Program-made: the position numbers and the translations under genes
NCBI RefSeq assembly: GCF_026262505.1
Contig: NC_067207.1
Location: forward strand, 24,148,082-24,212,081
Direction of reading: 5' to 3'
Source: Trichomonas vaginalis G3
Taxonomy: Eukaryota > Parabasalia > Trichomonadida > Trichomonadidae
DNA length: 64,000 nucleotides
Notes under the pieces: generated by a model
Seen by the model: only the letters and a program-made list of their open reading frames with translations
Databases searched by the model: none
What the model was told of the DNA's origin: nothing
Part shown: piece after piece, positions 49,189-58,427 of the stretch
Layout: the number at the start of each line of letters is the position of its first letter
Position numbering within the stretch: the stretch's first letter is position 1

Positions 49189-49240
49189 GGGTGAAAAAAG
49201 AGGTGAAAAAACAGGTGAGATCTCACCACTTCACCTAAAT
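49189..49240 (-). promoter_or_regulatory. AGATCT palindrome box 6
   Basis: GGGTGAAAAAAGAGGTGAAAAAACA, GGTGAGATCTCACC (49214-49227), ACTTCACCTAAA. The mate of box 1 within the right terminal repeat, about 110 bp upstream of the 49337 start. Confidence 0.6.
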
Positions 49241-49336
49241 TTATTTTTGCGCTATGTTTTCATACGTGTGGGAGTGGTGATATCATTTATTTTTTTATTT
49301 TATTTTTTATTTTATTTTTATTTTATTTGGATGTAA

Positions 49337-49663
49337 ATGACGAAAACTATTGAGATAACAAACTACAACGGTCATGAGTTCAAGAATTTGTTCTTCGTTC
49401 CTCGTGAAAATACATTCTATCAGATACGAGGGAGAAAGGGTAAAGTTAGTTTGAGCGTTTATGACTACAAACATAATGGAAAGTTTATACAAGCATACGA
49501 TACAAACGGTAAACGTGTTTCATTAGCTTTGTCAAAACTTACTAACATTTATTTTGACAGTGATTTTGACTCTGACGATTGGAGCGACAGCAGCGATACT
49601 GAAGAATATGAACTATTGTGTGAAGCACAGCAATGGGAAGAGTTGCAATACTTTTGTAAGTGA
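49337..49663 (+). CDS. Small acidic-tailed protein in the terminal repeat (108 aa)
   Basis: Beta-rich N-terminal part (TIEITNYNGHEFKNLFFVPREN ... KVSLSVYDYKHNGKF) and a very acidic Asp/Ser/Glu C-terminus (FDSDFDSDDWSDSSDTEEYE). Starts at TAAATG after a T-rich leader. Encoded inside the terminal repeat; the left repeat holds a decayed counterpart. Unknown function. Confidence 0.55.
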   Translation: MTKTIEITNYNGHEFKNLFFVPRENTFYQIRGRKGKVSLSVYDYKHNGKFIQAYDTNGKRVSLALSKLTNIYFDSDFDSDDWSDSSDTEEYELLCEAQQWEELQYFCK

Positions 49664-49820
49664 GAACATTAGTGGGAACGTTAGTGAGAACGTTTATTTT
49701 TCATTAGTGAAGTCGTTTGTGTTGTAAAATATACGTTAGCGGTTTTGTAAAGTGTCAAATTCACATATAATGGGTACGGTGGAACGCAGTGTCTCCGTAC
49801 ACATGATATGTATACTAACT

Positions 49821-50163
49821 CCCAGTCTATATATTCTGCTTTTTTCAAAACCTCTCTCACAATATTTTTCTTATCTAATGGTATACGTTCCATCTTACCT
49901 ATAGGTATCTTTTCTTTTAACTCTTTCAATATATTGTTTGTGTCTGGAATATGTTTGAGACGGTCCATATAGTTGTCGAAGTCATTGCATATAATCTTTG
50001 AGTCTGGGAATATTGTATGGCACAAATGGGATATATAGAAACTTCCACCGAACAAATCTACAAATGTTAGACCATTCGGTAGTTTCTTAAGTTCTCTCAA
50101 TATAATATCTTTACATTTACTCTTATTTCCAAAGAACGGTAACGGTGGTTTTGTAAAATTCAT
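49821..50163 (-). pseudogene. Phage-type D12 adenine methylase, N-terminal part only
   Basis: From TAAATG at 50163: KPPLPFFGNKSKCKDIIL (the SAM-binding motif region of D12/Dam methylases), VDLFGGSFYISHL (DxFxG(S/A)G-like) and ICNDFDNYMDRLKHIPDTN (ND-D motif as in phage D12 enzymes). These enzymes methylate adenine N6 in DNA. The family similarity ends at the copy 3 terminal repeat and the frame then runs on into that repeat. The gene probably belonged to a virus-like element or another Maverick, and only this end remains. Confidence 0.75.
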
Positions 50164-50777
50164 TTATATATAATAATAAAAATGTTTTTACCTGAAAAGT
50201 GACAGGAAAGTGACAAAACATGAAAACATATATAATTTGTGAAAAGCTCCTGGAAGACCCGTATATATAAGAACTTCATTTATAATAATCATCTTCAGGG
50301 CTAGAAGGGGCGCAGCCCCTGGAAGCCCCATTACCTTTTTTTTTTTTTTTTTTTTTTTATGCAGCTATGTATAGCGTATATGAAACATAAATGAGATTTT
50401 ACCTCAGATATTATCCTGCGTATATTTTGTGTAAGTTCCATCATTTATATATCGACAAACCTCAAAACCATAGTAATGTATTACAGGAATACTAAAATAA
50501 AACAACTAATGCCGAAATTATCAATATGATTGAAACAATTAAAGGTTTATTACCAATATTATGAATGCGTAGTTATTATTGCTATCATATAGTTACTTTA
50601 CAATAATGTTGACTTTTTTTTTCAAGTCGGAAGAAATAATTCTAAAAAAAATGATACATGAAATTAACATTTATTCATACATTTATCATAAAGCATGATG
50701 ATCACTTCATAATAATGTGGGGTTCATAGAAAATCGCATATAGTTGATATAAAAAAAAAGAAACAATAATTTTTGAA
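50164..50777. other. Gene-free stretch with GC hairpin and T23 run
   Basis: Contains AGGGGCGCAGCCCCT (50306-50320), a strong hairpin followed by GGAAGCCCC, then 23 consecutive T (50336-50358). No gene. The outer end of the element that carried the methylase should lie here, but I could not identify a terminal repeat. Confidence 0.5.
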
Positions 50778-51527
50778 TTACCACAACATATAAATAGATG
50801 AGTCAAGTTCAGGTAACTTAATTGTGAAGTCTGGGTTGCTTTCAGATGATGGCGAGGGCTCAACATCTGGGATATCAGCATCGGTTACATCTGAGCTATT
50901 ATATGTTGGTGGAGGGATATTAAATTGAATATGAGTTGGAACTTTCACTTGTCCCGGACTCATATTGTCCATAGGGTTCGAAAATTGTTCGAGCGGATTG
51001 CTATTAGTTTTCGGTAAATGTTTAAACGACGCCGGAGGCAAGCTGACGACCGGGATCTTTGGTATGAATGGTTCTGGCGAAAATGCGAATTTCATGTTCG
51101 AATCTAATGAATGTGGACCTGATTCAAATTGCATCGGCAAAGAATCAGGTTTTTGTTGACTGAATGGTACCTTTCCTTCCTTTTTCATTTGGAGATAATG
51201 ATATCTGCATTGGACGTCACTTCTATTGCCCATTTCGTTAGCAATGTGGGTCCAACCTTTAATCTGTTGACATTCTACGAGCTCCATTAATTTATTTTCT
51301 TCTTCTGGTGTCCACTGATCCCTCGAGATGCGGGGATCAAGGCCACGATTCCATCTTTGCGCACATTGTGCTCTGGTACGGCCATTTCCAACGTAATTTG
51401 CTACGTGGGACCAATTATCAATCCCGAACTTGCCAACGGCCTGGATCAGCCGTTGATCCTCTTGTGAGGACCAAGTTCGGGTTTTTCTACGTTGAGGTTC
51501 AGTTGGAAGCGATATTTTGAATGACAT
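50778..51527 (-). CDS. R2R3 Myb-like transcription factor
   Basis: 249 residues. R2 at about 14-62 (RTWSSQEDQRLIQAVGKFGIDNWSHVANYVGNGRTRAQCAQRWNR) and R3 at about 65-115 (DQWTPEEENKLMELVECQQIKGWTHIANEMGNRSDVQCRYHYLQMKK). Each has the three spaced aromatic residues; the last helix of R2 carries the usual RTRAQCAQRW contact. The C-terminal 130 residues are Pro/Ser-rich and probably regulatory. Myb proteins of this shape control iron- and adhesin-related genes in T. vaginalis, but the target here is unknown. Stand-alone gene. Confidence 0.9.
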   Translation of the reverse strand: MSFKISLPTEPQRRKTRTWSSQEDQRLIQAVGKFGIDNWSHVANYVGNGRTRAQCAQRWNRGLDPRISRDQWTPEEENKLMELVECQQIKGWTHIANEMGNRSDVQCRYHYLQMKKEGKVPFSQQKPDSLPMQFESGPHSLDSNMKFAFSPEPFIPKIPVVSLPPASFKHLPKTNSNPLEQFSNPMDNMSPGQVKVPTHIQFNIPPPTYNSSDVTDADIPDVEPSPSSESNPDFTIKLPELDSSIYMLW

Positions 51528-52233
51528 AAATTACTTAATAGATTATTTTGATCTGGCGATAAAATAAAGAAGAAATGTATACAGAACTGTTACGATACCA
51601 TATCTGTAACAAAATAATGTGCATTTTCGTTGTTTTTAAAAGTTGGTTTATTAGAATTTTGAAATCTTTGTACTACTTGTGTATACTATTTTCAGTAAAA
51701 ATGTCGTTGTTTTGAAATTGAATGTATTCAAATATTGAATACCCGAAGATTTACGAAAAAAAGTGCAATCTAACAATTTTTTTAATCATTATCAACCATT
51801 GAATAGATATCTTACTACTATTAAAGTGTGAGAAGAAATTTATGGAATTTATCACAGTATTTGCGCATTCGTTCAATTGATTTTCTAAAACTAAAGCAAA
51901 TTAGAGAACTACAGCGATGCCAAACTTCAAGCTCGGCAATTATCAAAAATTTCGTCGCAGCATATCTCAAATGTTTTGAAACTTACCAATCTTGAGCAAT
52001 AATATGGGTAATGCTATGTTATATGCTAATATATTGCTTGATATTTCATTCATAGAGAAGGTACGATTTTGTTGACATAATTTATTTCGCCAGACTTCGC
52101 TTATCTTCTTATCATATTTTTTTTTTTCTTGAAAATCTTGAATCTAATGATCTTCCGCTTAACCTGCTTCGATACAATTAAATAAGACATATCCGATATG
52201 CATGTTAGCATATTTGAAATTTTCATCATTTAA
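51528..52233. other. Intergenic DNA upstream of Myb
   Basis: AT-rich, no gene seen. The bases next to the Myb start (ATCTATTAAGTAATTTATG) would form its short leader. Confidence 0.5.
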
Positions 52234-55185
52234 GGCTCCACGTTCATAAATTGAGAGGGCCGTAATCCTCCTTTTTTTTAATGGCCCATAACTCCGTGAA
52301 TACCCAAAGCCAAGGGATCGGAGTATGACCAAATGAAACTATAGCTTCAACAGCATAAAAAAGGGGTTTATGAAACTCCAAAGATGTATTTGTATAATGA
52401 ATTACTAAATATTTCATAATGTAGGTATGAATTTATCAAATTCGATATTTCAAATTTTATAATTCGTATAAAAGGATATATTTTTACATTATGCTGGGTA
52501 AAAGCATGGGAAAGTTTCAATAGTTCTTAAGACAGTATTTGTAGTAGTGAAAATTGAAATACACTAAAATTATTGAGTCAGCTTTGGTAGATGATTAAGT
52601 ATTCATTGTAATATAACTAACAGCAGAAGAAAATCATATATATTTCATAATGCATCAAATGAGAGTCTATATCAGAGAATAAAAAAATTGAAAGTTTTAG
52701 TAATTCAAATAAAAATAGTTTACTAATATTTTGTGTATAATGACTATCTTAAAAAGCAAAAAATAAGATATATTTTTTTGAAATAATTTCGATTTCGAAA
52801 AAAAATTTTGTGTTCGGCAAATGTAAGGAAGTCAATTTGGAAAATTGTTTTCACTTTAGGAGAATATAATTTTCCATTTGGAAAATTTAAAAAGTGAGAC
52901 GCGCAGGATTCGAACTTTTTTTAAAAGTTGATTTAAATGAATTTTAGTGTGGAATATAAGGATAATATCATATTTAAAATAAGAATATACTAGTTTAGGT
53001 GGTATTAATTTTTTCGATAAATTTGAGAGTATGTACGTTTAGGGCATGAAAAGTGTCAATTCGCTCAGCGAAAGCTGAGCTAGCTTCGTTCTCGAAAGAA
53101 TAAGGAAGGAGTGAAGGAGAATGATACAGAAGTTGACACATTCATATCATTTCAACAAATTTTGATCAAATTGAAATTCAATAAAATTCAATTCAATTCA
53201 TATCCTTCAGTCAGTACATTGATATCCTTCTGCATCACAATGATAACTCGGGCATCAATAGTTCTACAACTAACTCAGAAAAAACAAGATTATTACTTCC
53301 TGCTTACAGCTTTTAAAAAGTTTCGATGATAAAAATCACTCTACTCTCGTTTATCGACATATGGTGATAGTAGGTAAACATATTCTTATCGATATTAATA
53401 AAAATATTTGTACGAAAATCTTATCCAATTAGAGAGTTATTCATAAAGTATATGATAATTATAATTACTTTATCTTTGTTTTATCTTTGAATAAACAATT
53501 TAATTTAAATTGCATAATATTTTTTGAATGAAAGACAGGAAACTTAGTTGAGTTTGTATTATTTTTATCGTTTAATTCATCGTATCAGTGAGTGATCCAG
53601 ATATTTAAGATATTTAGAAAAAAATTATTAATTTGATTAACAAATTTTAATCAAAATAGCAAAAATCTATTTGATAGCTGTAAATAAACAATAATTTTTA
53701 TTTCAAGCAAAATCACTTATTTTCATCTAAACGTATAAAATTGTCAATTTTATGAAAATAAATTGAAAATCTCATGAAATCTAAAGGAGAGTAATATTTT
53801 TTCAATTTTCTTTTTTCTTTGTCTCAAATATTTTCTGTTGGGAATTTTCTTGTTATCAAAAAATAATTTTAATATTTGTTTATTTCATTACATACAATAA
53901 AATTTTAAAAACTCTATTTCTTCTCAAGAAAATTTTTTTCCTTCATATGAAGAAACATTTTGTTCTCCATTTGATGCTGAGTCTAAATCTCGATTTTTGA
54001 ATTTTCTTCTTTCCAAATTTCTTTTTTCCAAATTAGAAGTTTAATTCAAATTTTCAATAGTTTATATATTTTCTCAAACCGTCTTAGATTTTCTCACTTT
54101 TTAGGGATTTTCTCTCAAAATATACAAAAATAGTAATACCAATACATGTGTCTAATATACTTTAAAACCATCGTGATAAAATTCAAAAACGAAGAGTTCT
54201 TCTCTCCAAATTTTTTTCAAAATCAAAAAAATGAGATTAAAAAGTACGTTTGGAAAATTCATTTTTAGAATTTTAGGAATTTTCTCACTTTTCTTCCAAA
54301 TTGACATCCTTAGCAAATGAACTTCAAAACAAGATTTATTATAGGGAATTCTAACCATTATACTATGCACTTATGGACTCCAAAATTAATTTTCAAGTAT
54401 TTGATCGCGCCCCCACCCCAAGGGCTGTTTTTTTGTGAATGTGAAGAAACAGTGTGGACTACTATTATTTTCTATCCGTTCACTCGCATGATTTATATAC
54501 AAAAGTTCTTGATTTTCGAATATATTAGTATTTTGAGATTATATTGCCTATACTAATAAAAAATCAGTAAAATACAATCTTCATATATTTTAAAATATTA
54601 TCTATTTCATATCAACCCATGAATGAAGATAATCGAAATCAAGAAATTTTCTAGTTCATTCAAATCAAAAACTGAACTCATCATTACAATTTTGATATTA
54701 TACAAATAATATATTAATATTTATAAATGCAAAATTCAAGTTTTTTTTAGGAAATTGGCAATCTACTTCTCAGATTTGTGAAACTTTTGTTTCTCTGGAA
54801 TCCTTGTCTTATAAAGGATATTTCAATTTTTTATGCGCGTGGATGGGTTTTGAGATTTTGTATCTTTCATAAAAATGAAAAAGAATGTGATAATTAGTTT
54901 CTCCTAATATTGCGATTAGTCATGCTGCAATCAGAATTTAAAAATTTTTCTCACCGATGTAAATATGTCAATTTTTTCCAAAATTGATTTTGGACGAAAA
55001 AAACCAAGTTTTTTCAAATTAGTTATTTATTCAATTTGAGTGCTACCAATAGATCCATCTCATCATGCAGATGATGGATCAGGTGTCTGTTCATTCCAAA
55101 ACCAAACCTATGAGGCTACACGTGTGTTTTTAGGCAAAATCTTAATTGAATGCCCTCTCAAAATTGAATGCATGAACGTGGAGCC
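52234..55185. mobile_element. 2.95-kb TTAA-flanked inverted-repeat element without long open frames
   Basis: The left end GGCTCCACGTTCAT with GAGAGGGC a few bases in, and the right end ATGAACGTGGAGCC with GCCCTCTC, are inverted copies. Each outer edge abuts TTAA (52230-52233 and 55186-55189), the target duplication of piggyBac and Kolobok transposons. No open frame above 79 codons is present inside, so a non-autonomous or decayed DNA transposon is likely. The superfamily is not decided: the GG edge fits poorly with the usual piggyBac CC start. Confidence 0.65.
52893..52926 (-). other. tRNA 3'-end relic
   Basis: Minus strand reads AGTTCGAATCCTGCGCGTCTCA followed by CTTTTT: a B-box (GTTCGAATCC), the 3' half of a T-stem and acceptor, then a pol III terminator. 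No matching 5' half of a tRNA is found upstream, so it is a fragment, perhaps captured by the surrounding element. Confidence 0.45.
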
Positions 55186-55189
55186 TTAA

Positions 55190-55621
55190 ATACTACGAAT
55201 ATTCGCCAGAAAAATAGGGAATTATCCAGACTTTTTGTATAAAATGCGCTTTATATCATTTTAATCATATATATCAACTTACCGTAAATTTGATTTTATT
55301 TTTCCTTTATATTAATCAACCACATACGCTTGAATGCTATTATCACATCTTAGTATCGCCGATAATTCATTAATAGCGGCCAAGGTTTTAATTCCATAAA
55401 ATATTTCTATTTTGGTTAGATTAGTCGTCTCCAGGATACAATATGTGTTAGTTCACTTAGAACTATTAGGGAAACTTTACACACATCAATAAAAAATGTA
55501 AATTAGATTGAATTTTGAATAATTTACTATATATTATATATTTAATTGATTAATATGTTTTATTTACAAATAAGATGGAAATAATCTAATAGTGTCTATC
55601 ATATGACTCTAATTATTTATT
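55190..55621. other. Gap between the TTAA element and the BspA pseudogene
   Basis: AT-rich, no gene seen. Confidence 0.5.
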
Positions 55622-56776
55622 CTATTTTTTATTTGTCACGAATAGTGCCATAAATATACTCTTAACAATATTAGATCTAATTGCAGCTTTATTCTTAGAT
55701 GGACACATCAATGTAACACTTTGTCCGAAAAATGTTTTTGATGAATAATTGCATAAAACATATATTCTTTTAGCATACTTATATATTATAGAATCTAGAT
55801 CGTAATCAGATGATACGCCCGATTCGCCTATGTAATAGACAATGAAATCTCTATTTGAATAGTTTGAAATAATTTCTTTATTTAAATTTAATGGATATAA
55901 AAGTGTCAAATTTACTTTAGAATCAAATGCATTTGCACCAATAGTAACATCAGAGTTTGGTATTATGACACTGCTTATTTTTGTATCATTAAAAAAGGCC
56001 TTTTCTCCAATAGAAGTCGTGCTTCGCAAATCAAGAATTCCTCACAAAGAAGGACAATCATTAAAGGAACCACGACCAATTGATGAAACAGAACTAAGAT
56101 TAAATGTTCCTTGCAAATTAGAACATTTAGAGAATGCATAATTACCTATTGCTGTCAATTTATCTAAGTGAAATATTTCTTGAATTCCACTATAATAAAA
56201 AGCACCCATTCCAATGGTAGTTAGACTGCTTAAATCATCAATTTTTGTAAGTATATTTGTACTTTGTAATGCAGTAGATTCAATTTTTTCTATTTTCTCA
56301 GAGTTTATCAATCTTTCAATACCACTGCTTGCAAATGAGTTCCTTGTTAGAATAGCTATCTTTAAACAGTTCAAAACTCCAGTCATCTTTTCACATTGAT
56401 TAAAGACCCCGCTCCCAATTGCTTCAACATCTAAAGTATCAAATCTTCCTGTCATATTGCTACAGCATTGGAAAGCACAGTCAGTGATATTTTTGACAGT
56501 ACCAATGCTAATAAACTTAGTTATCTCGTAGCAAAAACTGAATGCAAAAGATCCTATTGTTTTTAATTTTGGAAAGTCTATTATTCCTTTTAGTTTTTCA
56601 CATTGATTGAAAGCTCCATGTCCTATTATTTCAATATTTGGAAGGCTCAAAACTCCTATTAATTCAGTGCAGTTATAGAAAACATTCTCACCTATTTCTC
56701 GAGTATATGGTGGAAAGTTAATTTGTTTCAAATTTTTATAATTAAAGAATAAGTCAATAAATTGCTGTAACAGCAA
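55622..56776 (-). pseudogene. BspA-like leucine-rich repeat surface protein, 5'-truncated with one internal stop
   Basis: Encodes a run of 23-residue LRR_5 (BspA/TpLRR) units such as IGHGAFNQCEKLKGIIDFPKLK, IGSFAFSFCYEITKF, IGNYAFSKCSNLQGTFNLSS. One in-frame TGA (about 56040) interrupts the unit FNDCPSL/GILDLRSTTSIGEKAFFN; the repeats continue in the same frame afterwards. At the 5' end the frame stays open to a TAA at about 56834 without any ATG, so the start is missing. No signal peptide or membrane anchor is seen. BspA proteins are adhesin-like surface proteins in Trichomonas; this is most likely a decayed copy. Confidence 0.8.
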
Positions 56777-56869
56777 CTCAAAATGATTGAAAAAAATAAA
56801 TTTTGTTAAAAATATCGAATTATTAAAACCATTTTACATAAAAAACTAATCCATCAAGCACCCACCAGA

Positions 56870-57619
56870 TTAATCAGAATCTGATAAATAAGTGCTTGTT
56901 CTGGTTGGGAGATAAGTATAAAATACCGTCCTCCTTTGAATTATGAATTCTGGTGCTTCCTTATCAAGGTTTGCAAGCTGTTGAATCCCTGAAATTGGAT
57001 TTTGGCACCAATGTGAGTAATAGACATCCGCAAGAGTAACTTCTGAAGGAATAGTCCTCTTTTCGAAGATACCTACGTTAATAAGTATGTAAACGACTTG
57101 GTACAGCTTGCAAAGAGTCGTCTTGAACCTTTTATTGGAACGAGATAAAAATTTCGCAACAATTTGGATACTAAGTGATTGCTTTCTGAGTGCAATAAAG
57201 CACATTATGAATCTAATGGTTAATCGGCTAATTGTTATCTTGTTTTCTTGGGGGAATAGCGAATCTAATGTTGATGAAGGGTCATCTATGGAATTATCTT
57301 TAATTTTTTGGTCTATTGTGGTTATTATCTTGTCCATACCAAGCCATGTGAACGAATCTGTGTTTATCCGATTTATGGCACCTAACGCTTCTAAAACGTT
57401 GACTACGTCATAAAATCTACGACGCTGAAATCTGAACTTCTCACAAATACTTAAAATCCCGTAACTTGATTCTTTATTGTGACTTACAAATTGTATGAAT
57501 TGCGAAATCGACTCTTGAAAGGATTCGCTGTTTTTAGATTTCTTCTCTTCTTTTGGCCTAGACTCCTCTATGAACATTTTCCTAACATCCTGAGGAATAG
57601 GGAAAATGGAAGTCTCCGC
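56870..57619 (-). CDS. E2F-like transcription factor with two apparent winged helices
   Basis: About 249 residues from MAETSIFPIP at 57619; a longer frame to 57661 is rejected because TCATAAA, an initiator-like TCA(T)(A), lies 14 bases before this ATG. Residues 45-100 match E2F DNA-binding domain 1: FRFQRRRFYDVVNVLEALGAINRINTDSFTWLG, including the RRxYD contact. Residues 130-205 look like a second winged helix (SNKRFKTTLCKLYQVVYILINVGIFEK) lacking the RRLYD contact. Two domains without a dimerisation box recall atypical E2F7/8. Role: cell-cycle transcription, by family. Confidence 0.8.
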   Translation of the reverse strand, partial: AETSIFPIPQDVRKMFIEESRPKEEKKSKNSESFQESISQFIQFVSHNKESSYGILSICEKFRFQRRRFYDVVNVLEALGAINRINTDSFTWLGMDKIITTIDQKIKDNSIDDPSSTLDSLFPQENKITISRLTIRFIMCFIALRKQSLSIQIVAKFLSRSNKRFKTTLCKLYQVVYILINVGIFEKRTIPSEVTLADVYYSHWCQNPISGIQQLANLDKEAPEFIIQRRTVFYTYLPTRTSTYLSDSD

Positions 57620-58427
57620 CATCGAAAAAAAATTTATGAGCAAAAATTGAACGATTCTCAATTAGAGTTAATATAGATATATTTATGCTTATATACAATA
57701 TATTCAAGAAATGAAGTAAACTAAAAAAACGATGAAGAAATTGAAACATTTCACAAAAAATGAAAAGTTATAAACGATACAAATAAAATATTATTGCTAA
57801 AATTGTTAATTAGTCGGATCGTTCTTTTAAAGATTTCGCAGTTAATTCAATTTGCAATGGTTTTCAATTTTTAAAATTTGAATACTTGCAGAAAACAATC
57901 GTACAACTCCATTTTCATATACACTATTTGGAGCACGTTTTAAATAAATTTGTTTTACAAATAGAAAGATAGATAAATGACCATTTTTAGTCTTATTATA
58001 TTATACTAAATGATATAGGACCAGATACATGTTCGCATTCTATAATTTTGATTCAGAGAAATTCATTCTTGCATTGTTTTGTCTTTTTCTCTTTTCTTTT
58101 TGGTTTTATCCATAATTCATGATGTAAAAGGGGACCATAATGAATATGCTTGATTTTTCAAAAATATTTCATACATCAAAGTTTCTCGATGCAATGGATT
58201 TGCCCTTGACTAAAATGGATAGTTGATCTAAAACTGTGTACATTTTATCTATGAAACACATTAAATATGCATTGGATTTCAAGATTTCTGTAATATTTTT
58301 CCGATTGAAATATATAATAGAAACAAAAGCGCATGATATACACCATAGATCAACTGATTAGCAATATTACCCTATTAAAAAACTATATCAAAGAAAATAA
58401 AATTTAATACATTTTAAAAATAATAAA
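57620..58427. other. Intergenic DNA between E2F and GRP170 genes
   Basis: About 800 bp, AT-rich, no open frame of note. Contains the E2F leader (CTCATAAATTTTTTTCG) at its left edge and, at its right, the 3' flank of the Hsp70-like gene. Confidence 0.5.

Larger units (their letters stand above)
26755..49820. mobile_element. Maverick/Polinton copy 3, mostly whole, about 23 kb
   Basis: Bounded by long inverted terminal repeats (26755-27486 and 49156-49820) that both begin AGTTAGTAT. It carries the Polinton hallmarks: protein-primed-type PolB, retroviral-like integrase, A32-like packaging ATPase and a jelly-roll-type major capsid protein, plus fibres and regulatory genes. It is inserted at copy 2 on the left, so it is younger than copy 2. 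The expected 6-bp target duplication is not visible: the left flank is AAAGAA and the right flank CCCAGT. About three to five breaks are suspected, mainly in small genes and in the region around polB. A recognisable adenain-like protease was not found. Confidence 0.9.
49156..49820 (-). repeat. Right inverted terminal repeat of Maverick copy 3
   Basis: About 665 bp, reverse complement of 26755-27486, ending in ATACTAACT at 49820. It contains a palindrome box, a T-rich leader and the small gene 49337-49663. Confidence 0.85.

Noticed and set aside
50336-50358. T23 run as the tail of a LINE or SINE
   Set aside because: No reverse transcriptase, no pol III boxes and no target duplication nearby.
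53111-54556. Open frames of 70-80 codons within the TTAA element
   Set aside because: Short, AT-driven, no transposase motif.
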